From Alteromonas gilva (GTDB lineage: Bacteria; Pseudomonadota; Gammaproteobacteria; Enterobacterales; Alteromonadaceae): a stretch of DNA of 64,000 bases. This document shows, in pieces, positions 27,236 to 37,015 of this stretch. The stretch's first letter is position 1, and each line of letters begins with the position of its first letter. The notes beneath the pieces were generated by a model, which saw nothing but the letters and a program-made list of their open reading frames with translations, had not been told where the DNA came from and ran no database searches. The stretch spans positions 2,852,001 to 2,916,000 of the forward strand of contig NZ_JAQQXP010000001.1 in the NCBI RefSeq assembly GCF_028595265.1, written 5' to 3'. The translations under genes were made by a program, and so were the position numbers.

Positions 27236-27820
27236 ATGGCTTTTGAATTACCAGCGTTACCTTATGAAAAAGATGCACTGGAGCCGCACATTTCGGCTGA
27301 GACCCTTGATTATCACTACGGAAAACACCACGCCACATATGTAACCAAACTGAATGGTCTGGTTGAAGGTACTGATCTTGAATCAAAGAGTCTGGAAGAA
27401 ATCGTTAAAACCTCTGAAGGCGGTGTATTTAACAACGCAGCGCAAATTTGGAATCACACCTTTTACTGGCACTCTTTAAGCCCGAATGGTGGTGGTGAGC
27501 CAACAGGCGCACTGGCCGATGCAATTAAAGCAAAATGGGGTTCTTTCGAAGATTTTCAGGCCGCATTTAACGACAAAGCAGTGAACAACTTTGGTTCAAG
27601 CTGGACCTGGCTGGTTAAAACTGCAGACGGCAGCCTGGATATCGTTAACACCAGCAACGCCGGCACCCCGCTGACCGACGACAGCCTGACACCTGTACTG
27701 ACTGTGGATCTGTGGGAACACGCGTATTACATCGACTACCGTAACCTGCGTCCTAAGTACTTAGGCGGCTTCTGGGCCCTGGTTAACTGGGAATTTGCGG
27801 CAGCTAACTTCGGCGCATAA
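27236..27820 (+). CDS. sodB: Superoxide dismutase [Fe]
   Basis: Cytosolic iron superoxide dismutase, 194 aa. The start is the ATG of MAFELPALPY, which follows GGAGA. An ATG four codons earlier overlaps that site and is rejected. Metal ligands H27, H74, D158 and H162 are all in place. The AAQIWNHTFYWHSL segment is typical of Fe-type enzymes. A terminator-like hairpin follows the stop. Confidence 0.96.
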   Translation: MAFELPALPYEKDALEPHISAETLDYHYGKHHATYVTKLNGLVEGTDLESKSLEEIVKTSEGGVFNNAAQIWNHTFYWHSLSPNGGGEPTGALADAIKAKWGSFEDFQAAFNDKAVNNFGSSWTWLVKTADGSLDIVNTSNAGTPLTDDSLTPVLTVDLWEHAYYIDYRNLRPKYLGGFWALVNWEFAAANFGA

Positions 27821-27830
27821 TTCTGATAAT

Positions 27831-27856
27831 TTGTACCCGCAGCGTTGCGGGTACAA
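27831..27856 (+). terminator. Hairpin after sodB
   Basis: TTGTACCCGCA (27831-27841) and TGCGGGTACAA (27846-27856) form an 11-bp perfect stem with a 4-nt loop. The stretch that follows (CTTTCTTTGCTTTT) is T-rich but interrupted. It probably ends sodB transcription. Confidence 0.7.
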
Positions 27857-28061
27857 CTTTCTTTGCTTTTGATCCCTCATTTTTCACTTATTTCCCTTCC
27901 TACTGCGCTTTGTCAGCCCTTGTCTTACCTGCTTATAGTGATTTTGTTAACAAAATTGTTGCAAAAATAAACGATAAACAACCATAACAAACCCTTTGTT
28001 TTCTGGAAATTATAGGTCTATGCTGGAAATACGGGAGACCGTTTTTTATACAGGGGTATTT

Positions 28062-29984
28062 ATGGGTATTTTCGAGCATTACCAAGAACGCTATGAAAAA
28101 CATAAGCAAGAAGAGTTTACCATTCAGGAATTCTTAGACATCTGTAAAAAAGACCCGATGGCTTATGCAAATTCCGCCGAGCGGTTGTTACACGCCATTG
28201 GCGAGCCCGAGATGATCGACACTGCTACCGACCCGGCGCTTAGCCGAATATTTTCAAACCGGGTTATCTCGCGCTATCCAGCTTTTAATGAATTCTTTGG
28301 AATGGAAGAGGCCATCGAACAAATCGTCTCTTACTTGCGTCATGCGGCGCAGGGTCTGGAGGAGAAAAAACAAATTTTATATTTACTGGGGCCTGTTGGC
28401 GGCGGTAAATCTTCGCTCGCCGAGCGTCTCAAAGAACTGATGCAAAAAGTACCGGTGTACATGATTAAAGACTCGCCGGTAAACGACCATCCATTTAGCT
28501 TATTTGACGTCAATGAAGACGGCCACATTCTGGAAACCGAATACGGCATTCCTAAACGCTACCTGAAAACCATTATGTCGCCCTGGGCACGTAAGCGCCT
28601 GCACGAGTATAATGGCGATATAACGAAGTTTAAGGTCGTTAAGGTTTTCCCCTCGATTCTTGATCAGGTTGGGATCGCCAAAACCGAACCCGGCGATGAA
28701 AACAACCAGGACATTTCATCCCTGGTGGGTAAAGTCGATATCCGTCGTCTGGAGCAATTTGCCCAAAACGATCCCGATGCCTACAGCTATTCCGGCTCTC
28801 TGTGTAAAGCCAATCAGGGCTTAATGGAATTTGTTGAGATGTTTAAAGCGCCTATCAAGGTGCTACATCCGCTCCTGACAGCAACGCAGGAAGGCAACTA
28901 CAACCCCACAGAAGGCTTCTCAGCCCTGCCCTTCGACGGCTTAATTCTGGCTCACTCTAACGAATCAGAGTGGCAAACATTTCGCAACAACAAAAATAAC
29001 GAGGCCTTTTTAGATCGGGTTTACATCGTTAAAGTGCCCTATTGTTTGCGTGTTTCTGAAGAAATGCGAATTTATAACAAACTGCTCGAGAGCAGTGAGT
29101 TACATGGTGCACCCTGCGCACCGGATACCCTAAAAAGCCTGGCGCAGTTTATTGTGTTATCAAGGCTTAAAGAGCCTGAGAATTCGAGCCTCTACTCTAA
29201 AATGCGGGTGTACGACGGAGAAAGCCTGAAAGATACCGATCCAAAAGCCAAGTCGTATCAGGAGTATCGCGATTATGCTGGTGTCGATGAGGGCATGGAG
29301 GGGCTGTCTACCCGCTTTGCCTTTAAAATTTTATCGCGGGTATTTAATTTTGATCAAACCGAAGTAGCAGCCAACCCGGTGCACTTGTTTTATGTGCTTG
29401 AACGGCAAATAGAACGTGAGCAATTTCCTCAGGATACCGCCGAACGCTACAAGGAATTCCTTAAAGGCTTTTTGATCCCACATTATGTGGAGTTTATTGG
29501 CAAAGAAATTCAAACTGCGTATTTGGAGTCTTATTCTGAATACGGCCAGAATTTGTTTGACCGGTACGTTACCTATGCTGACTTCTGGATACAGGATCAG
29601 GAGTACCGGGATCCCGAAACCGGCCAGCTCTTTGACCGTGCGTCACTCAATGCTGAGTTGGAAAAAACCGAAAAACCGGCAGGCATAAGTAACCCTAAAG
29701 ACTTCCGCAACGAAATTGTGAACTTTGTGCTGCGGGCGCGGGCGAACAACAGCGGCAAAAATCCAAACTGGACCAGCTACGAAAAACTGCGCACAGTAAT
29801 TGAGAAAAAGATGTTCTCTAACACCGAAGACTTGTTACCGGTGATTTCCTTTAATACCAAAGGTAGTGCTGAAGATAAGAAAAAACACGATGACTTCGTG
29901 AACCGAATGGTCGAAAAAGGGTATACACAAAAACAAGTACGGTTACTGTGCGAATGGTACCTGCGAGTCCGCAAAGCATCTTAG
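28062..29984 (+). CDS. prkA: PrkA-family serine protein kinase (YeaG type)
   Basis: AAA+-like protein kinase of 640 aa, starting at MGIFEHYQERY behind an AGGGG site. An in-frame ATG 22 codons upstream lacks one. Walker A GPVGGGKSS lies near residue 109. The protein matches the length and start of E. coli YeaG, linked to nitrogen-starvation and stationary-phase responses. It heads the unit prkA-yeaH-spoVR, separated by 26 nt and then a 1-nt overlap, a set frequently kept together in proteobacteria. No sigma-54 site could be placed with confidence upstream. Confidence 0.95.
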   Translation: MGIFEHYQERYEKHKQEEFTIQEFLDICKKDPMAYANSAERLLHAIGEPEMIDTATDPALSRIFSNRVISRYPAFNEFFGMEEAIEQIVSYLRHAAQGLEEKKQILYLLGPVGGGKSSLAERLKELMQKVPVYMIKDSPVNDHPFSLFDVNEDGHILETEYGIPKRYLKTIMSPWARKRLHEYNGDITKFKVVKVFPSILDQVGIAKTEPGDENNQDISSLVGKVDIRRLEQFAQNDPDAYSYSGSLCKANQGLMEFVEMFKAPIKVLHPLLTATQEGNYNPTEGFSALPFDGLILAHSNESEWQTFRNNKNNEAFLDRVYIVKVPYCLRVSEEMRIYNKLLESSELHGAPCAPDTLKSLAQFIVLSRLKEPENSSLYSKMRVYDGESLKDTDPKAKSYQEYRDYAGVDEGMEGLSTRFAFKILSRVFNFDQTEVAANPVHLFYVLERQIEREQFPQDTAERYKEFLKGFLIPHYVEFIGKEIQTAYLESYSEYGQNLFDRYVTYADFWIQDQEYRDPETGQLFDRASLNAELEKTEKPAGISNPKDFRNEIVNFVLRARANNSGKNPNWTSYEKLRTVIEKKMFSNTEDLLPVISFNTKGSAEDKKKHDDFVNRMVEKGYTQKQVRLLCEWYLRVRKAS

Positions 29985-30010
29985 GGTGTAGAATAGCGTG
30001 AAGGGGTTGT

Positions 30011-31297
30011 ATGGCACATTTTATAGACCGCCGGTTAAACAGCAAAGGTAAGAGCACGCTTAACCGGCAACGGTTTTTGAAACGGTATAAACAACAGATA
30101 AAACGCGCTGTATCCGACGCCGTAGGCGAACGTTCGGTTACGGATGTCGACTCTGGCGAACACATTAGTATCCCTAAACGGGATATTTCGGAGCCTTTAT
30201 TTCATACCGGGAAAGGCGGCAAACGCTCGGTTGTTCATCCCGGTAATGATCAATTTACCACCGGCGACAGAATAGACCGGCCACCGCCACAAGGTGGCCA
30301 GGGCGCCGGACAAGGCGAAGCAGGCAATAGCGGCGAAGGTGAAGATGACTTTACCTTCTCCATCTCCAAAGACGAATACCTGGATTTGCTATTTGAAGAT
30401 TTGGCGCTGCCCAATTTAAAAAACAGCCAGTTTGATCAGGTTGTGCAGTATGAAAGCTACCGGGCCGGTTATCAAACCGATGGTGTGCCAACCAACTTAG
30501 ATATTGTGCGTTCGCTGAAGGGCTCCATGGCCAGACGTGTGGCGCTCACAGCTGCAAACCGCCGTAAGTTGCGGGAATGCGAGGAGGAATTCGAACGCCT
30601 CAAGGCCGATAAGCACGATAACACTTTGGCCCTGCTTGAATTAGAAAAAACCATTGCCGAGCTCAAAGCAAAAATTGCCGGTGTGCCCTTTATCGACACC
30701 TTTGATCTACGCTTTAAGAACTACGCCAGAAAACCGGTGCCCACCAGCAAAGCCGTTATGTTTTGCCTGATGGACGTATCTGGATCTATGGATCAGGCGA
30801 CCAAAGACATGGCTAAACGCTTTTACATTTTGCTGTATTTGTTTTTAAGTCGCACCTATAAAAATGTCGAAGTCGTGTACATTCGTCATCATACCCAGGC
30901 TAAAGAGGTCGACGAGCAGGAGTTTTTCTATTCTCAGGAAACCGGCGGCACTATCGTGTCGAGTGCCCTGAAGCTCATGGATGAGATCATCCGCGAGCGG
31001 TACCAGGACAGTGACTGGAATATCTACGGCGCGCAGGCATCCGATGGTGACAACTGGGCTGATGACTCCCCCCATTGCCGCGAAATTTTAATGAAAAACA
31101 TCCTGCCGGTAACCCGGTACTTTGCCTATATCGAAATTACTGAACGCCAGCATCAGAGCTTATGGCGCGAGTACCAAAGTGTTGAGGAGGCGCGTCCCAA
31201 CTTTGTCTGCAAACACATTATCTCGGTGAATGATATCTATCCGGTATTCCGGGAATTGTTTGAACGTACCAACGAACACAGCGGAGTAGACAATTAA
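30011..31297 (+). CDS. yeaH: DUF444/YeaH-YhbH family protein
   Basis: Protein of 428 aa from the family found beside PrkA. The N terminus is basic (MAHFIDRRLNSKGKSTLNRQ), a Gly/Gln-rich linker follows near residue 95-115, and the C-terminal half is a von Willebrand A-like domain with the MIDAS-type MDVSGSM at about residue 252. A TGGT (ETGGTIVSSAL) loop also suits that fold. The molecular role is not established. A coiled segment rich in Lys/Glu lies at residues 190-220. Its stop overlaps the spoVR-like start by one base. Confidence 0.92.
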   Translation: MAHFIDRRLNSKGKSTLNRQRFLKRYKQQIKRAVSDAVGERSVTDVDSGEHISIPKRDISEPLFHTGKGGKRSVVHPGNDQFTTGDRIDRPPPQGGQGAGQGEAGNSGEGEDDFTFSISKDEYLDLLFEDLALPNLKNSQFDQVVQYESYRAGYQTDGVPTNLDIVRSLKGSMARRVALTAANRRKLRECEEEFERLKADKHDNTLALLELEKTIAELKAKIAGVPFIDTFDLRFKNYARKPVPTSKAVMFCLMDVSGSMDQATKDMAKRFYILLYLFLSRTYKNVEVVYIRHHTQAKEVDEQEFFYSQETGGTIVSSALKLMDEIIRERYQDSDWNIYGAQASDGDNWADDSPHCREILMKNILPVTRYFAYIEITERQHQSLWREYQSVEEARPNFVCKHIISVNDIYPVFRELFERTNEHSGVDN

Positions 31298-32808
31298 TGA
31301 CTGCAGAAGTAGCCGAACGGCGCAGCACGCTCAGCGATGGTCCTGACTGGACTTTCGATATGTTGGGTCAGTATGAAGCCGAAATCGATCGCATCGCAAA
31401 AGAATTTAAACTCGACATCTACCCCAACCAGATAGAGGTTATCACCGCTGAACAAATGATGGATGCCTATGCCAGTATCGGCATGCCGATAAACTATACC
31501 CACTGGTCGTTCGGTAAAAAGTTTATTCAGAATGAACAACAGTACCGACGTGGTCAAATGGGCCTGGCCTACGAAATTGTGATTAATTCCGACCCGTGTA
31601 TTGCCTATTTAATGGAAGAAAACACCATTACGATGCAAGCGCTGGTGATGGCCCATGCCTGTTATGGTCACAATTCTTTTTTTAAAGGTAATTACCTGTT
31701 TCAAACCTGGACCGATGCCAGCTCAATCATCGATTATTTAGTGTTTGCGAAAAACTACATCGCCAAATGTGAGCAAAAGTATGGCTACGAAGAAGTCGAG
31801 CAAACCCTCGACTCATGTCATGCCCTGATGAACTTTGGTGTAGACCGCTATAAACGACCGCAAAAGCTGTCGTTGCAGGAGGAAAAGAGCCGCCAGAAAC
31901 AGCGCGCAAAGTATTTACAATCACAAGTCAACGAACTGTGGCGGACACTACCCAACCATAAACAGGACAAACAGCCCCAGGCGGCCCGTTTCCCTGCTGA
32001 ACCACAAGAAAACCTATTGTACTTTATTGAAAAAAACGCACCGCTGTTAGAGCCCTGGCAACGGGAAATCGTACGCATCGTGCGTAAAGTATCGCAGTAC
32101 TTTTACCCGCAAAAACAAACCCAGGTAATGAATGAGGGCTGGGCGTGTTTCTGGCACTACCATATTTTAAATAAGCTGTATGATGAACATCTGGTTACAG
32201 ACCGCTTTATGCTGGAGTTTTTGCACAGTCACACCAGTGTGGTCAGCCAGCCTGATTATAACAGCCCCTACTACAGCGGCTTAAATCCTTACGCGCTGGG
32301 CTTTAATATGTTTATGGATATCAAACGTATCTGTGAGTCGCCTACCGAGGAAGACCGCTATTGGTTTCCCGACATCGCCGGTAAAGACTGGCTCGAAACC
32401 GTGCATTTTGCTATGCACAACTTTAAAGACGAGAGTTTTATCAGCCAGTTCCTGTCGCCCAAAGTCATGCGCGATTTTAAGCTGTTTGCCATTGATGATG
32501 ATGCCGACAAACCCTATGTGAGCGTGTCGGCCATTCACGACGAGCGAGGCTATGCTGCCATCCGGGAAAAGCTCTCGGCGCAGTATAATTTAAGCAACCT
32601 TGAGCCGAATATTCAGGTATATAACGTGGATGTGCGTGGCGATCGGTCGCTGACTTTACGCTATGTCCCGCAAAATGGCATTCCGCTGGCCGACAGCAAA
32701 GACGAGGTCATGCGCCACCTGCACCGGTTATGGAAATTTGATGTAAAACTGGAGGAAGTGCAGGACAACGGCGAGATTGCCGTACTTGCCCGCTGTGTCA
32801 GGCAATAG
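31297..32808 (+). CDS. SpoVR/YcgB family protein
   Basis: Protein of 503 aa related to Bacillus SpoVR and E. coli YcgB. Conserved segments include THWSFGKKF near residue 67, AHACYGHNSFFKGNYLF near 115 and NEGWACFWHYHI near 280, whose His and Glu clusters hint at metal binding. The biochemical function is unknown. It is the last gene of the prkA-yeaH-spoVR unit, translationally coupled to yeaH, so the three probably act in one stress or stationary-phase process. Confidence 0.93.
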   Translation: MTAEVAERRSTLSDGPDWTFDMLGQYEAEIDRIAKEFKLDIYPNQIEVITAEQMMDAYASIGMPINYTHWSFGKKFIQNEQQYRRGQMGLAYEIVINSDPCIAYLMEENTITMQALVMAHACYGHNSFFKGNYLFQTWTDASSIIDYLVFAKNYIAKCEQKYGYEEVEQTLDSCHALMNFGVDRYKRPQKLSLQEEKSRQKQRAKYLQSQVNELWRTLPNHKQDKQPQAARFPAEPQENLLYFIEKNAPLLEPWQREIVRIVRKVSQYFYPQKQTQVMNEGWACFWHYHILNKLYDEHLVTDRFMLEFLHSHTSVVSQPDYNSPYYSGLNPYALGFNMFMDIKRICESPTEEDRYWFPDIAGKDWLETVHFAMHNFKDESFISQFLSPKVMRDFKLFAIDDDADKPYVSVSAIHDERGYAAIREKLSAQYNLSNLEPNIQVYNVDVRGDRSLTLRYVPQNGIPLADSKDEVMRHLHRLWKFDVKLEEVQDNGEIAVLARCVRQ

Positions 32809-32866
32809 TCGTGCCCGACACAGCAATTACTGCGCTAAATCAAACAGATAATCAGGGACGTAGTTT

Positions 32867-33250
32867 ATGGTCGAACATTACGGTAGCTGTCATTGTGGCG
32901 CCATCCGCTTCAGGGTGAGTGCTCCACCTAACATTACAGTCAATGAATGTAATTGCTCAATGTGCAGTAAATCGGGGCATCTTCATCTGATCGTGCCCGC
33001 GAGCCGTTTTCAGCTTCTGCAGGGTGAAATGCATTTGAGTACCTATACGTTTAATACCCACACTGCCAAACACCTTTTTTGCAAGATCTGCGGTATAAAG
33101 CCATTTTATGTGCCCCGCTCCCACCCGGACGGGTTCAGTGTCAACGCCAGATGCCTCGACGACGCAACAATCAGCAGCGTAACAGTCAGGCACACCAACG
33201 GTAAAGAATGGGAAAAGCAGTATCCCCGCGGCCGCGGAGATTATGAATAG
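32867..33250 (+). CDS. GFA-family (Gfa-like) zinc protein
   Basis: Protein of 127 aa with the glutathione-dependent formaldehyde-activating family fold. Zinc-binding cysteines occur as CHCGAIRF (residues 8-10 region), CNCSMCSKSG and FCKICGIKPFY. Most family members have no shown formaldehyde activity, so the function stays open. It lies 58 nt after spoVR on the same strand and could be read through, but no functional link is visible. Confidence 0.88.
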   Translation: MVEHYGSCHCGAIRFRVSAPPNITVNECNCSMCSKSGHLHLIVPASRFQLLQGEMHLSTYTFNTHTAKHLFCKICGIKPFYVPRSHPDGFSVNARCLDDATISSVTVRHTNGKEWEKQYPRGRGDYE

Positions 33251-33587
33251 CGCTGACCGCCCGCCATGCACCACCTGATTAGGTATCATTACGTCACGAC
33301 CCTATTGCCCAGGACCTTATGTATCCGACATATCCTGACTCAAATGATGCATGCCGTTTTACGCTGAAGGCGCTAATCCTCTGAATGCCGCCGATTGACA
33401 TGGGCTAACCTCAAAAGTATAGGGGACTGGAAAAATACCTTGCTCTTCGAGCTTCAGGCAGTGAGAAAGAGTCACTGACCATAAGCACACCAACCCGCTT
33501 TACCGGCAAGGCTTCGCTACCCAGTGCGATGATAAATATTAACGCACTGTGAGTATGCTCAGATAAGGTTTAATTCAGCCTGCAGAC
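33251..33587. other. Convergent intergenic region, nothing recognised
   Basis: 337 nt between the convergent GFA-like gene and the MFS transporter gene. No coding frame, clear terminator or repeat was found. Confidence 0.5.
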
Positions 33588-34766
33588 TCAGCGATGATGA
33601 CAAGCTTCCATTTGCTTCGGCGATATTAACAATAACGCCATACCGCCAATTGCCGCACACGCTCCAGCCGCCGAGAAGGTTAACATGGAGCCGGCGCCCT
33701 GTTGCCACAATAACCCGGCGGCGTAATTCCCCATTGCGCCGCCCAAGCCAAAGGCAAGGCTGATGTAAGCGGCCTGAATGCGGCCGTGGATCTGGGTGGG
33801 GAAATAATGGTGAATAAAGTGCATCGACGTGGAGTGATTTAAACCAAAACTCAATGCATGGATAAACTGACTAAAAAACACCAGCCAGAACATATCGGCC
33901 AAGGTTCCTAATACCAGCCAGCGCAGCCCGGTTGCCAGCAGGCAAAACACCATTAATCGCCACACGCCAAAGCGGGAAATTAACCGCTGAGCGACCAGAA
34001 AGATACCAACCTCCACGGTAACACCCAGCGCTATCAGTAGCCCGGTTTGCATACCTGAATAACCCAGATCACGCATGTACAACGCAAAAAAGCCGTAGTA
34101 AGCACCAAAACTAACCTGCAACAGGCCATTTGACAGCAAAAATAGCAAGGCCACTTTATCCCGCAGAAAGGGCATTATGCGCATCGTTACCGCCGCCTTA
34201 GGCTTACGACTGCCTGCCTGAGTCAATGTCAGGCTGCTGATAAAGAGCCCTATCAGCACCAGCATGGATGCATAAATAGGCGCATCGGTAGAAAAGAAAT
34301 CCAACGCTTTCCCCACCAGCACCGTCAGCACAATAAAGCCGATACTGCCCCACAAACGAATGCGCCCGTAGCGCTTTGAGTCGCCCTCAATGGTTTGTAA
34401 GGTGAGCACTTCAAGTTGCGGCAAAATGGCCGTCCAGAACATCATCATCATGCCCATGACCAGCGTCAGATACCAAAATGAGTAAGCCCAGAACACGCCA
34501 ATAAAACTGAGCACGGTTAAACCACTGCCCAGACGCAAAATAAACAATACTTTCCCGCTGCGATCGGCGACGCCTGCCCACAATGATGGGCCGATAATTC
34601 GCGCCAGGGTAATAACGGCAAACAACTCGCCAATCTCTACCGAGGTAAAACCGCGCCCATCAAGAAACACCCCAAGATAGGGCGTGATGACTCCTAACTG
34701 ACCAAAATACAGTGCATAGGTAAGGCTTAGCGCGATAATAGCAAAGCGGCTGGAGGACGCCGCCAT
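33588..34766 (-). CDS. MFS transporter (HcaT/phenylpropionate-permease-like)
   Basis: Inner-membrane transporter of 392 aa with about 12 hydrophobic segments. An early YLGVFLDGRGFTSVEIGELFA resembles the PPP (3-phenylpropionate permease, HcaT/YcaD-like) subgroup, and GRIRLWGSIGFI is its characteristic loop. The substrate cannot be told from sequence, and the HcaT label marks subgroup only. It starts 24 nt downstream of aroC and is probably co-transcribed with prmB and aroC. Confidence 0.85.
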   Translation of the reverse strand: MAASSSRFAIIALSLTYALYFGQLGVITPYLGVFLDGRGFTSVEIGELFAVITLARIIGPSLWAGVADRSGKVLFILRLGSGLTVLSFIGVFWAYSFWYLTLVMGMMMMFWTAILPQLEVLTLQTIEGDSKRYGRIRLWGSIGFIVLTVLVGKALDFFSTDAPIYASMLVLIGLFISSLTLTQAGSRKPKAAVTMRIMPFLRDKVALLFLLSNGLLQVSFGAYYGFFALYMRDLGYSGMQTGLLIALGVTVEVGIFLVAQRLISRFGVWRLMVFCLLATGLRWLVLGTLADMFWLVFFSQFIHALSFGLNHSTSMHFIHHYFPTQIHGRIQAAYISLAFGLGGAMGNYAAGLLWQQGAGSMLTFSAAGACAAIGGMALLLISPKQMEACHHR

Positions 34767-34790
34767 TACTTGGATATCAGGTTGAGCATG

Positions 34791-35891
34791 TTACTTTACT
34801 GAACCCGGAATAATTGGCGTGGCGCACGCTACCGCCGCATTTTGCGCGCGATGACGCAAACTGTGATCCATCAGTACTATCGCCAGCATGGCCTCAGCAA
34901 TGGGCACGGCGCGAATGCCCACACAGGGATCGTGACGACCTTTGGTAACGATATCAATGGCATTGCCATCCACGTCAATGGTTTCGCCGGGTACCGAAAT
35001 ACTCGAAGTTGGTTTAAGCGCCATGTGCACTACCAAATCCTGGCCGGTGGAAATACCACCCAGCACGCCACCGGAGTGATTAGAGCTAAAACCTTCTGGG
35101 GTCAGCGAATCGCGGTGTTCACTGCCTTTTTGCGTAACCACATCAAAACCGTCGCCGACCTCGACACCCTTCACCGCGTTTATGCCCATCATCGCCCCGG
35201 CAATATCAGCATCGAGACGATCAAATACCGGCTCACCCAGGCCAACCGGCATGTTGGTAGCCACGACGGATACCTTGGCACCAATGGAATCCCCTGACTT
35301 TTTCAGGTCGCGCATGTACTCATCAAGGGCGTCCAGCTTCGTGGCATCAGGACAAAAAAACGGGTTGGTGTTAATCAGATCATAATCGACCGAATCGATG
35401 CCTATCGGGCCTAACTGCGACAAAAAACCATGGATCTGAATGCCGTGTACATGGGCCAGATACTTCTTAGCAATACCGCCGGCCGCCACCCGAATCGCAG
35501 TTTCACGGGCCGAAGAGCGACCGCCGCCACGATAATCGCGAAAACCATATTTTTGCTGGTAAGTATAATCGGCATGGCCAGGACGAAAACTGGCAGCGAT
35601 GTTTGAGTAATCCTGACTACGCTGATCTTTGTTTTTAATTAGCAAACCGATGCTGGTACCGGTGGTTTTACCTTCAAACACACCGGAAAGGATTTGGACT
35701 TCATCATCTTCACGGCGCGCAGTGGTGTAACGCGAGGTCCCCGGTTTACGCCGGTCCAAATCGGGCTGTAAGTCACTTTCGCTCAGTTCCAGGCCGGGAG
35801 GACATCCGTCAACTACGCCACCAATGGCAATCCCATGACTCTCGCCAAAGGTTGATACTGTAAAAATTTTGCCAAATGTATTACCCGCCAT
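34791..35891 (-). CDS. aroC: Chorismate synthase
   Basis: Last shikimate-pathway step, turning EPSP into chorismate with reduced FMN. The protein is 366 aa. Signatures GESHGIAIGGVVDGCPPG near the N terminus, RPGHADYTYQQKYG near 105 and the central RDYRGGGRSSARETA are all present. It starts 4 nt after the prmB stop, and the prmB-aroC pairing is conserved in gammaproteobacteria. Confidence 0.98.
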   Translation of the reverse strand: MAGNTFGKIFTVSTFGESHGIAIGGVVDGCPPGLELSESDLQPDLDRRKPGTSRYTTARREDDEVQILSGVFEGKTTGTSIGLLIKNKDQRSQDYSNIAASFRPGHADYTYQQKYGFRDYRGGGRSSARETAIRVAAGGIAKKYLAHVHGIQIHGFLSQLGPIGIDSVDYDLINTNPFFCPDATKLDALDEYMRDLKKSGDSIGAKVSVVATNMPVGLGEPVFDRLDADIAGAMMGINAVKGVEVGDGFDVVTQKGSEHRDSLTPEGFSSNHSGGVLGGISTGQDLVVHMALKPTSSISVPGETIDVDGNAIDIVTKGRHDPCVGIRAVPIAEAMLAIVLMDHSLRHRAQNAAVACATPIIPGSVK

Positions 35892-35895
35892 GAAT

Positions 35896-36831
35896 CTATT
35901 TATCCTGTTGTTTGTAACTGTCTAACGCCGCTTTGGTAACGGCAAATATACCATGTCCACCGTGAGCTAGCTCAACCCACTCTATCTTAAGCCCTGGAAA
36001 CCGGTTGGCCATATGCACCAAACTATTCCCCACTTCCACAAATAGCACGCCCTGCTCTGAGAGATAATCCGGTGCATGTTCGATAATGCTTTCCACTAAG
36101 TCCAGACCATCATCGCCAGCCGCTAACGCCAACTCAGGTTCATGCTGAAATTCAACCGGTAAATCCGCCATATCTTCGGCATCAACATAAGGCGGGTTCG
36201 ATACAATTAAATCGTATTTCTGGCCTTGCAGTTGCGTAAATAAATCCGAATACAATGGGTAAACCCGGTCACCTAAGCCATGTTCCTGAATATTGATCTC
36301 GGCCACCGCCAGGGCATCTTCGCTAATATCCACGGCGTCTACTTCGGCGTCCTCGAAGGCATACGCCAGGGCAATTGCAATGCAGCCACCACCGGTACAC
36401 AAATCCAGTATGCGTTGTGGCGATGTTGTCAGCCAGGGCGCAAATTGCTGCTGAATAAGTTCTGCAAAAGGTGAACGCGGAATGAGTACCCGCTCATCAA
36501 CATAAAAAGGTAAATCACAGAAAAATGCCTGATGAGTAATGTAGGGCAATGGCAAACGGGTTTGCACTCGTTGCAGCACCAGCTCAGCAATTTTGGTCCG
36601 TTCGCTGGTAGTTAATTTAGCGGCAAACAATCCATCGCCGGTTTGTGCGGTCAATCCATGCGGCAAATGTAACGCGTAAAACACCAGGTTTACCGCTTCA
36701 TCCCAAACGTTGTCAGTGCCATGTCCGTAATAGAGCTCTGCATCATTAAAGCGACTCACAGCCCAACGCACCATATCCAAAATGGAATGAAGATCAGAAA
36801 TTGCTTCATCAAGGTAAAACTTATCAGTCAT
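35896..36831 (-). CDS. prmB: Ribosomal protein L3 N5-glutamine methyltransferase
   Basis: SAM-dependent methyltransferase of 311 aa that modifies a glutamine of ribosomal protein L3. The SAM-binding motif LDLCTGGGCIAIALA and the catalytic NPPY (SNPPYVDAEDM, near residue 211) identify the HemK family. The N-terminal segment with LVFYALHLPHG separates PrmB from PrmC. It is the first gene of prmB-aroC-MFS and divergent from smrB. Confidence 0.96.
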   Translation of the reverse strand: MTDKFYLDEAISDLHSILDMVRWAVSRFNDAELYYGHGTDNVWDEAVNLVFYALHLPHGLTAQTGDGLFAAKLTTSERTKIAELVLQRVQTRLPLPYITHQAFFCDLPFYVDERVLIPRSPFAELIQQQFAPWLTTSPQRILDLCTGGGCIAIALAYAFEDAEVDAVDISEDALAVAEINIQEHGLGDRVYPLYSDLFTQLQGQKYDLIVSNPPYVDAEDMADLPVEFQHEPELALAAGDDGLDLVESIIEHAPDYLSEQGVLFVEVGNSLVHMANRFPGLKIEWVELAHGGHGIFAVTKAALDSYKQQDK

Positions 36832-37015
36832 ACAGGCTACAATATCCAGAAATTTGAAAGCTGCTATGATACATAATGTTGCCCTGTTCGCACATGGTTA
36901 TTTAGGGCCTGTTGGGCTTTGCCGTGCACTTTTATACCAAAGATCAACAGGCCCTGACGTAAACCAACACCTGGCGTTGCATTGCTGTAAATAAAAAAGG
37001 GGGAATAATAAAAAC

